A stretch of 64,000 nucleotides of DNA from assembly GCA_049293015.1 (NCBI GenBank), contig JBATSB010000109.1, positions 1 to 64,000 on the forward strand. The letters are read 5' to 3'. How positions within the stretch are numbered: the first letter of the stretch is position 1; every line of letters starts with the position of its first letter. Source of the DNA: UBA2330 sp049293015 (GTDB taxonomy: Bacteria > Bacteroidota > Ignavibacteria > Tepidaquicellales > Tepidaquicellaceae). A program made the position numbers and the translations under genes. Below, piece by piece: positions 58,069 through 64,000 of this stretch. The notes beneath the pieces are model-generated. The model saw nothing but the letters and a program-made list of their open reading frames with translations, made no database searches and had not been told where the DNA came from.

Positions 58069-59148
58069 ATGGCAGAAGATAAAGATTCAAAAATGAAATC
58101 TCTCGATTTAGCTCTCGAGCAGATACAGAAGGAATATGGCAAAGGTGCTATTATGAAACTCGGTGATAAACCGATTTTAAAGCTTGCTTCGATCTCCACC
58201 GGTTCGATTTCTTTGGATGCAGCACTTGGAATTGGCGGCGTTCCGAGAGGAAGGATACTTGAAATTTACGGTCAGGAATCTTCAGGTAAAACGACTATCT
58301 GTCTTCATATTATAGCAGAAGCTCAGAAAAATGGCGGTCTTGCAGCATTCATAGATACAGAACATGCTCTTGATACAGGATATGCTCAGAAGCTCGGAGT
58401 CGATGTGAATAATCTGCTGATCTCTCAGCCCGAATATGGTGAACAGGCATTAGAGATCTGCGAAACTCTTGTAAGAAGTAATTCGCTTGATGTAATAGTA
58501 GTCGATTCAGTAGCAGCACTTACTCCAAGAGCTGAGATCGAAGGTGAAATGGGAGATGCAGTTATGGGCATGCAGGCAAGACTTATGTCTCAGGCATTGA
58601 GAAAATTAACTGCTGCTGTTTCAAAATCTAACGTTGTTCTGATTTTCACAAATCAAATGAGAGAAAAGATCGGTATAATGTTTGGTGATCCGAATACAAC
58701 TACAGGCGGTAAAGCTCTTAAATTCTATGCATCTGTGAGAATGGAGATCAAAAGGATAGCAGCTATTAAAGACGGAACTGATGTGATCGGAAACAGGACC
58801 AGAGTGAAAGTAGTAAAAAATAAAGTAGCTCCGCCTTTTAAAGAAGTGGAATTTGATATTATTTATAATGAAGGAATTTCAAAGATCGGTGATCTTATCG
58901 ACATAGCAGTAAATAAGGAAATTATTAAAAAATCCGGTGCATGGTTTGCTTATGATGACAACAGGATGCAGGGTCGTGATGGTGTTAAAAAATTCCTTCA
59001 GGAAGACCGAAAGACACTTATGAAATTATACAGTGAAGTGAAAAATTCTCTGGGTATTACAGATGATGTAGAAGAACCTACAAATGGTAAAGCTCCTGTG
59101 GCTGAGACTGTTGGTGCTGATGAAGATTCATCATCAAAAAAGAAATAA
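58069..59148 (+). CDS. recA: recombinase RecA
   Basis: Strand-exchange ATPase of homologous recombination and coprotease of SOS repressors. The Walker A GQESSGKTT lies near residue 68-76; QPEYGEQALEICE, VVDSVAALTPRAEIEGEMGD (Walker B and L1) and the L2 loop FTNQMREKIGIMFGDPNTTTGGKALKFYAS are all intact. The C-terminal acidic tail ends in DEDSSSKKK. The 359-aa length is normal. recX follows after a terminator. Confidence 0.98.
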   Translation: MAEDKDSKMKSLDLALEQIQKEYGKGAIMKLGDKPILKLASISTGSISLDAALGIGGVPRGRILEIYGQESSGKTTICLHIIAEAQKNGGLAAFIDTEHALDTGYAQKLGVDVNNLLISQPEYGEQALEICETLVRSNSLDVIVVDSVAALTPRAEIEGEMGDAVMGMQARLMSQALRKLTAAVSKSNVVLIFTNQMREKIGIMFGDPNTTTGGKALKFYASVRMEIKRIAAIKDGTDVIGNRTRVKVVKNKVAPPFKEVEFDIIYNEGISKIGDLIDIAVNKEIIKKSGAWFAYDDNRMQGRDGVKKFLQEDRKTLMKLYSEVKNSLGITDDVEEPTNGKAPVAETVGADEDSSSKKK

Positions 59149-59180
59149 TTAATTTGTTAATTTGTGTAAATTATAATATA

Positions 59181-59213
59181 CTGCTGATCTGAAAATGGTC
59201 AGCAGTTTTTTTT
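59181..59213 (+). terminator. intrinsic terminator between recA and recX
   Basis: CTGCTGATC pairs with GGTCAGCAG (9 bp, one G-T) around a 7-nt loop, followed by eight T. The recX ATG comes one base after the T-run, so recX mRNA must come from readthrough. Confidence 0.8.
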
Positions 59214-59837
59214 ATGAAAATATCCGGAATAGAAAAACAGAAAAAAGAAAAGCAGAGATATAATATTTTGATAGACGGTGAGTTTTATACCGGACTATAT
59301 GAGGATACTATATTTAAATTTGGATTGAGAATCGGCGATGAGATCAGTGAAAAGGAAATTGATGAAATAAAAAATTATGATGAATTTAATTATGCAAAGA
59401 CATGTGCATACAGAGCTCTTGCTTACAGACAACGCAGTAAAAAAGAACTGATCACAAAACTCAAACAGAAAAAAATTTCATTGCCTGCTATTATGAAAGT
59501 AATTGATCTTCTTGAAGAACAAAAATATCTTAACGATGAGGACTTTGCTGAAAATTTTGTGAAAGAAAAAATAAAAAATAAACCTTTAGGGAAAAGAACT
59601 CTGATTTATAAACTTCAGGAAAAAGGCATCAGCAAAGAAATTTCTGAAGATGTAACTGCAAAAAATTATTCGGCTGAAGATGAATATGCAGCAGCTGCAA
59701 AATTACTGATTAAATTTATAAAAAAGGGAAGGTTTAAAGATGAATATGATAAAAAATCCAAATGTTTCCGACATCTGGTTTCAAAAGGTTTTAACTTCGA
59801 AACAGCTAACCGTTTACTATCCGAAACAGAACTTTGA
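59214..59837 (+). CDS. recX: regulatory protein RecX
   Basis: Modulates RecA filaments by binding in their groove. It is a 207-aa, highly charged, all-helical protein made of three-helix repeats: YAKTCAYRALAYRQRSKKELITKLKQK, then YLNDEDFAENFVKEKIKNKPLGKRTLIYKLQEKGI, then a third copy (FRHLVSKGFNFETANRLL). An extra N-terminal region of about 60 aa (ISGIEKQKKEKQRYNILIDGEFYTGLYEDT) is common in Gram-positive and Bacteroidota RecX. No ribosome-binding site is seen, because the start abuts the terminator. Confidence 0.92.
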   Translation: MKISGIEKQKKEKQRYNILIDGEFYTGLYEDTIFKFGLRIGDEISEKEIDEIKNYDEFNYAKTCAYRALAYRQRSKKELITKLKQKKISLPAIMKVIDLLEEQKYLNDEDFAENFVKEKIKNKPLGKRTLIYKLQEKGISKEISEDVTAKNYSAEDEYAAAAKLLIKFIKKGRFKDEYDKKSKCFRHLVSKGFNFETANRLLSETEL

Positions 59838-60143
59838 ATCTATTATTAATTCATTTTAGTAATATGCTCAAAACATCACTCAATATTAATACTCCAATAT
59901 AGTCTAAAATTTAATTTTCCAACCATCTGTTTAAACTTAAAAATTGAAATACCTACTTTCTATAATTATAGTTATTTTGATAAAAGAAATTAACTGAAAT
60001 TAAATTTATCTTAAACGCGTATGATTATTATCATAACAAATATTGACTCCGGTCATTCAGTGTTTGAACTAAATTTATTTTCTTGTTTATAAGAAATATA
60101 GTATCACATTTATTAATCTTTAAAAAAGATCCGGGATAAGTAT
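59838..60143. other. 306-bp intergenic region before the histidine kinase
   Basis: No coding or RNA gene is seen. Apart from the FNR-like dyad listed separately, the only motif is AGTGTTTG at 60059-60066, a partial match to TAnnTTTG at about the distance expected downstream of that dyad. Confidence 0.5.
60021..60034. promoter_or_regulatory. FNR/CRP-like site ATGAT-N4-ATCAT
   Basis: A perfect dyad, extendable to TATGAT-N4-ATCATA, with the same half-sites and spacer as the one upstream of the nitrate operon. It lies 117 nt upstream of the histidine kinase start. Confidence 0.45.
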
Positions 60144-61358
60144 ATGGAAAATATGGTCTATTCAGAGTTTTCGAAATATGAAGAAAAGCTTAAAGAAAGT
60201 TTCAGATGCAAATACAAATTACCTGATAATGAAATTGATATAATTGTAAAAGATCTTCGTACTATAGTAATGCAGATGATCAAACTTATGCGTGACGGAA
60301 AATCGGTACATGAAAAATTTTTCTCGGATATTATACTGAATTCTGTAGATGCAATTATCGGCTTTGACAATAATTTTAAAATATTTCTCTGGAATAAAGG
60401 CGCTGAGTCTATTTTTGGGTATTCGAAAAATGAAATGATGGGAAAAGAATTCTCTGCTCTTATCCCACAGTATTTACAAGAAAAAGGGGAAGTTGAGTTC
60501 CTGATAAATGAAGTTGATAGAAAAGGATTTATAACAAATTTTGAATCTGAAAGACTTACTAAAAAAGGTGAGCTGATTAATGTAAGCATAACAAGGTTTT
60601 CTATTTTTAATGAAAATAAAGAAAAGATAGGTTCAGTAGGTACCGTCAGAGACATTACAGCAATAAAAAAACTTGAGAAAGAGTTGAGAGAAAAAGAAAA
60701 TCTCGCACTAATTGGTGAGGTAGTTTCCAGTATTGCACACAGTCTTTCAAATCCGTTGAATATAATTTCGGGTAATGCTGATTATTTGTTAATGAATAAA
60801 AATGAGAATGATGAAGGGTATGAAGAATTGAAATGTATTCTGGACGAAACTGTGAGGATCACAAAATCTATCAGACATCTTCTGAATTTTTCCAGACCTG
60901 TAAATATAACAAGAGAAAAAAATAACATTAATGATATAATTGAAAAAGCTGTTTCAGATATAAAGTTTTTAACAAAAGATAAAAAGATCACTTTCAGGAA
61001 GACATTCAAGCTAGATATACCTGATATAAATATAGACAGAGCTCAGATAGAAGAGACATTCTGCAATTTATTAACGAATGCTGTTCAGGCAATAAAAATG
61101 TCAGGTGAGATTACAATTAAAACCGGTTCTGAAAATGGAGATATCAACATAGAAATTTCTGATAATGGAGAAGGGATTTCTAAAGAAAATATCGGAAAAA
61201 TATTTACACCTTTCTATTCATCCAAAGAATACGGAAAAGGAACCGGTCTTGGTCTTTCTATTACAAAACGAATTATATCAGAACACGGCGGACAAATCTC
61301 AGTGTCTTCGAAACCCGGTAAAGGTACAAAGTTTTTTATAAAACTACCTGTTAAATAA
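60144..61358 (+). CDS. soluble PAS-domain sensor histidine kinase
   Basis: A 404-aa orphan kinase without transmembrane helices. The N-terminal helical region (1-60) is unknown. A PAS domain (about 62-180) reads ILNSVDAIIGFDNNFKIFLWNKGAESIFGYSKNEMMGKEF ... GSVGTVRDITAIKKLEKEL. The HisKA segment has the phospho-acceptor in SSIAHSLSNPLNIISG. The ATPase has N box ETFCNLLTNAVQAI, G1 DNGEGIS and G2 GKGTGLGLSI. It resembles NtrB-type kinases. No response regulator is nearby. The FNR-like site in its promoter hints at oxygen- or nitrate-dependent expression. Confidence 0.92.
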   Translation: MENMVYSEFSKYEEKLKESFRCKYKLPDNEIDIIVKDLRTIVMQMIKLMRDGKSVHEKFFSDIILNSVDAIIGFDNNFKIFLWNKGAESIFGYSKNEMMGKEFSALIPQYLQEKGEVEFLINEVDRKGFITNFESERLTKKGELINVSITRFSIFNENKEKIGSVGTVRDITAIKKLEKELREKENLALIGEVVSSIAHSLSNPLNIISGNADYLLMNKNENDEGYEELKCILDETVRITKSIRHLLNFSRPVNITREKNNINDIIEKAVSDIKFLTKDKKITFRKTFKLDIPDINIDRAQIEETFCNLLTNAVQAIKMSGEITIKTGSENGDINIEISDNGEGISKENIGKIFTPFYSSKEYGKGTGLGLSITKRIISEHGGQISVSSKPGKGTKFFIKLPVK

Positions 61359-61529
61359 TTACAGATTGTTTAATATTGCTTTCTATTCTTATAATTCATT
61401 CTCTAAATTATTGAGCTTCCTAAAAATTATTTCATATCAAAACCTCTGTTAATAAAAGTAAATTCAGGTGACTTCAGATGTCCGCCCGTAATGCTATATT
61501 AAAATAAAAATAATAAACATTTATTTAAT

Positions 61530-61913
61530 ATGGATAACAGTCAATACTTTATCATTGAAAAAGAATTTAAAAGATATCTAAAAAAGATAGATCGCCGTTT
61601 TATGTATGAAAGGTGTAGGGAATACAGAGTAAGGATCTGCAAGGATGACGAACTCCCGGTGTTGTGTTACAAATATATTCGTAAAAAAAATAAAATGAAG
61701 CCATGGGAATATCCTGATGATGATAATGGAAATGCAGTATGGGTCAATCCTGAAAAAATGATTGAAGATGAATGCGCATTGTATATTTCTTTAAAATGGA
61801 TAAATTCTAATAATAAAAAAATTGTGTCAGATGAAGCTATTAGAAATTTCGAAGAAAAAATAAAAGAGAATATCAGGTTTGCCAAAAAATGTGAAGAATA
61901 TATGACTCTATAA
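61530..61913 (+). CDS. small protein of unknown function
   Basis: A 127-aa hydrophilic protein rich in Lys, Glu and Arg, with no signal or membrane segment. Notable stretches are FKRYLKKIDRRFMYERCREYRVRICKDDELPVLCYKYIRKKN, and WEYPDDDNGNAVWVNPEKMIEDECALYISLKWI. It contains four scattered cysteines, with no clear metal motif. No family is recognised. It stands alone between the kinase and the lipase-like gene. Confidence 0.6.
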   Translation: MDNSQYFIIEKEFKRYLKKIDRRFMYERCREYRVRICKDDELPVLCYKYIRKKNKMKPWEYPDDDNGNAVWVNPEKMIEDECALYISLKWINSNNKKIVSDEAIRNFEEKIKENIRFAKKCEEYMTL

Positions 61914-62045
61914 ATTATCAGGAATTTAATTAAAACCTAGATTCTTAATTGATTAACAATAATTTTATATTATAAACATTGATGATTCTGTTTTAAATTT
62001 TTATTTTAAATTTACTTTCTAATTAACTGACTAAATATCCTTAAA

Positions 62046-63971
62046 ATGAAAATATTATTAATTCTTATATTTATAACTTTATTGTCAGGAATGTCCTACC
62101 CACAAACAGGAAACTCTCCTTACCCTGTAATTTTTATTCATGGTCTGAATTCAGATGATATGACATGGAATACAACTATTACTCAACTCAGTAATACATG
62201 GACTCTCAGCAATAATCATACTTTTAATGCTGTGTTAAATTCGAGGGGAGGAGACACTACAGATTACAGTCAGGATGTGATCTTTCCTCTCAGAGATGTC
62301 AGCGGCAATATTGTAAATTCGATTTCAAACTCAGATATATTTTCGGTTAATTTTGGAAATTTCTGGAACAGAGATGTTGCAGACCCCAGAATTATTCTTT
62401 ATAACAATTCAACTCCGGGAAGTAATCAGAATGCAAGTAATCAGTCGGCAATATTTAAACAAGGATATGCTTTAATGATAATGATAGATTCAGTACTTAG
62501 AGTAACAGGTGCTGAGAAAGTCATACTGGCAGCTCATTCCATGGGTGGACTTGCGATCAGGGAATATCTTCAGAGAATTGAAAACGGACTTCATAAATGG
62601 TGGATAGATCCGAATGATACAATTAACGGACATAAAGTCGCAAAAGTAGTTACAATCGGTTCGCCGCATCAGGGGACGAATGTTACTCTTCAGGTTGGTG
62701 GAATTGATTTTAACAGCGAAGCAATCAGAGATATGAGAAGTTCATTTTCCGGAAGCTCGGTCGCCGGTTATCTTTTCGGGAATCTGGAATCTGCTGTGCC
62801 TTCATCTTATTATAATAAAGATCAGAATTGTAACGGAACCGAAAATGATACTGTAGTTGGAATTAATTCGGGCACAATTGATAATGTAAATATGCCGTTA
62901 CCGGATAATATTCAGTACACCTGGATCATGTCAAACTATCTGGGACTGGGCACTGACCTCGCTGTTCCGTACAGCAGTCAGGCAATTTATAACGGTAGTA
63001 TATTTGCACCGGCAGGAGTTTCAGATACTATAAGGACAAACAAAAATCATATTCAAGAAACAAGTGACAGCAGATCATTGATCAGAGCTTTGGATGAACC
63101 TGATACAAAAGATTTTGCATATGACATTTCATTCTATAAAAATTATGCCGGCTTTATTACTCTGCAAAGTAATGTGATTACTTCAGATTCAGATTATTAC
63201 AAATTGAAAACATTGACAGGGGGAAAAATTACTGTAACATTGAATTCAGTTAATGCAGGAGTTACAAACATTTCATTACTCCATCAGAACGGCAGTATAA
63301 TAGTTTCAAAAAATATTTCAAACTCTCCTGACAGCATTATTTATTATTCACCATCAGGAGAATATTTTCTCAAAGTTACAGGTAACAGTAATCAAAACCC
63401 AAATTTGAATTCATATAGTTTTAATGCAGGCATTGAACCGGCTGCTATGTTAAATCTGACTTTAGGTATTGAAGGATTTTGGGATGGAGTTTCACAAATT
63501 GAAGATACTGTGAGAGTTTATCTCTCAAACAGTTTTTCACCTTTTGAAATAAAGGACTCTGCAAAAGTAGTTTTAAATTCTTCAGGAAACGGTTTGGCTA
63601 ATTTTATTCATACACCAACCGGTTATAATTATGTAAAGATCATTCACAGGAATGCTCTTGAATCATGGAGTAAAGTGCCAATGTCATTTACCGGCGGCAT
63701 TATTACTGATTTTGATTTTACTTCTGATCAGGAACAGGCATTCGGAAGCAATCAGATTTTAAAATCCGGAAGATGGTGTATATACAGCGGTGACACTGAT
63801 CATGATGGTATAATTGATGTAAGTGATCAGTCTGAAATTGATAATGATGTTTTTAATATAACAACAGGTTATGTGAATTCTGATCTTACTGGTGACTCCA
63901 TTGTAGATTTGTCTGATGCTTCGATAGCAGATAATAATGGATTTAATTTTGTGACTGCTGCAATACCCTGA
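62046..63971 (+). CDS. secreted lipase-like alpha/beta hydrolase with dockerin-like module
   Basis: A 641-aa exported protein. A signal peptide (about 1-20, ending SYPQ) is followed by an alpha/beta-hydrolase domain (about 25-350), with the oxyanion-side PVIFIHGLNSDDMTW, the nucleophile elbow AAHSMGGLA, and VVTIGSPHQGTN as in triacylglycerol lipases. A bacterial pre-peptidase (PPC)-like beta domain (about 355-465, SDSDYYKLKTLTGGKITVTL) follows. The C-terminal 170 residues match those of the dockerin-type YHYH protein (KIIHRNALESWSK, GDTDHDGIIDVSDQSEIDND, SDLTGDSIVDLSDASIADNNGFNFV). There is no T9SS sorting domain. Likely an extracellular esterase or lipase. Confidence 0.82.
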   Translation: MKILLILIFITLLSGMSYPQTGNSPYPVIFIHGLNSDDMTWNTTITQLSNTWTLSNNHTFNAVLNSRGGDTTDYSQDVIFPLRDVSGNIVNSISNSDIFSVNFGNFWNRDVADPRIILYNNSTPGSNQNASNQSAIFKQGYALMIMIDSVLRVTGAEKVILAAHSMGGLAIREYLQRIENGLHKWWIDPNDTINGHKVAKVVTIGSPHQGTNVTLQVGGIDFNSEAIRDMRSSFSGSSVAGYLFGNLESAVPSSYYNKDQNCNGTENDTVVGINSGTIDNVNMPLPDNIQYTWIMSNYLGLGTDLAVPYSSQAIYNGSIFAPAGVSDTIRTNKNHIQETSDSRSLIRALDEPDTKDFAYDISFYKNYAGFITLQSNVITSDSDYYKLKTLTGGKITVTLNSVNAGVTNISLLHQNGSIIVSKNISNSPDSIIYYSPSGEYFLKVTGNSNQNPNLNSYSFNAGIEPAAMLNLTLGIEGFWDGVSQIEDTVRVYLSNSFSPFEIKDSAKVVLNSSGNGLANFIHTPTGYNYVKIIHRNALESWSKVPMSFTGGIITDFDFTSDQEQAFGSNQILKSGRWCIYSGDTDHDGIIDVSDQSEIDNDVFNITTGYVNSDLTGDSIVDLSDASIADNNGFNFVTAAIP

Positions 63972-64000
63972 TGTTGAATTTACAATTATAAATGTACAAT

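Noticed and set aside
1..64000. tRNA, rRNA, CRISPR array, transposase or prophage genes
   Set aside because: All gaps between genes were read; none shows tRNA arms, regularly spaced repeats with unique spacers, or mobile-element proteins.

Overview
The window comes from an AT-rich (roughly one-third G+C by eye) Gram-negative bacterium of the Bacteroidota/Chlorobi group, most likely Ignavibacteria or a close relative. This is inferred from protein families, not from a marker tree. The clues are type IX secretion (T9SS) sorting domains of the NYPNPFNP / SSGIYFY type, PorV/PorQ-family outer-membrane proteins, many Cys-lipoproteins, a DUF5723-like barrel, and candidate promoters that match the Bacteroidota TTG-N20-TAnnTTTG pattern. 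No rRNA, tRNA, CRISPR array, transposase or phage gene was found. Most of the window is ordinary chromosome with dense co-directional gene runs.

Layout. Positions 1-450: start of a divergent gene, tandem dyads and the rho leader. 453-3746: rho and RNase G, convergent with a DUF971 gene. 3747-5254: a hairpin repeat and an MFS exporter. 5489-13185: glycogen synthase, a GmhB-like phosphatase, a lipoprotein/barrel pair, glyA, tatC and a polyprenyl diphosphate synthase. 13196-14980: a long-chain acyl-CoA synthetase on the minus strand. 15184-25711: a barrel protein, then a tight nine-gene run (lipoprotein, T9SS-exported protein, two PorV/PorQ proteins, GT39 glycosyltransferase, FemAB-like GNAT, sugar-nucleotide SDR, formyltransferase, amidohydrolase). 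25727-34492: mostly minus-strand housekeeping and stress genes (two methyltransferases, Gdx-type SMR exporter, hemerythrin, ion channel, porin) plus one T9SS cargo gene.

34678-37879: molybdenum-cofactor operon moeA-mobA-moaE-moaCB, with MoaC and MoaB fused. 38001-40110: bicupin decarboxylase-like protein and a threonine-aldolase-like enzyme. 40519-48067 (minus): a nitrate-metabolism operon, in transcription order two NarK transporters, a b-type membrane subunit, a Nas-type molybdoenzyme, a four-cluster ferredoxin, a Tat-dependent Rieske protein and a small membrane protein. An FNR-like site lies in its promoter, and the same site recurs before a soluble histidine kinase at 60144. The cofactor operon, the molybdoenzyme, TatC and the FNR-like sites fit one anaerobic or nitrate-responsive physiology.

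48360-51635 (minus): two tandem YHYH-domain paralogues with different C-terminal modules. 51846-54435: a TPP riboswitch with an intrinsic terminator in front of a TonB-dependent receptor, predicted to import thiamin or a precursor. 54558-57735: palindromic repeats, a barrel protein and a lipoprotein with a hairpin just upstream of its start. 58069-59837: recA and recX separated by a terminator. 60144-63971: histidine kinase, a small unknown protein, and a secreted lipase-like protein that shares its C-terminal module with one YHYH protein.

The strongest candidates for something new are the Nas/Rieske/b-type complex with an insert-bearing NarK, the arn-like split-ArnA glycan locus joined to PorV/PorQ genes, the non-T9SS C-terminal module shared by secreted proteins, and four envelope genes whose visible signal or membrane segments require AUU or CUG start codons.
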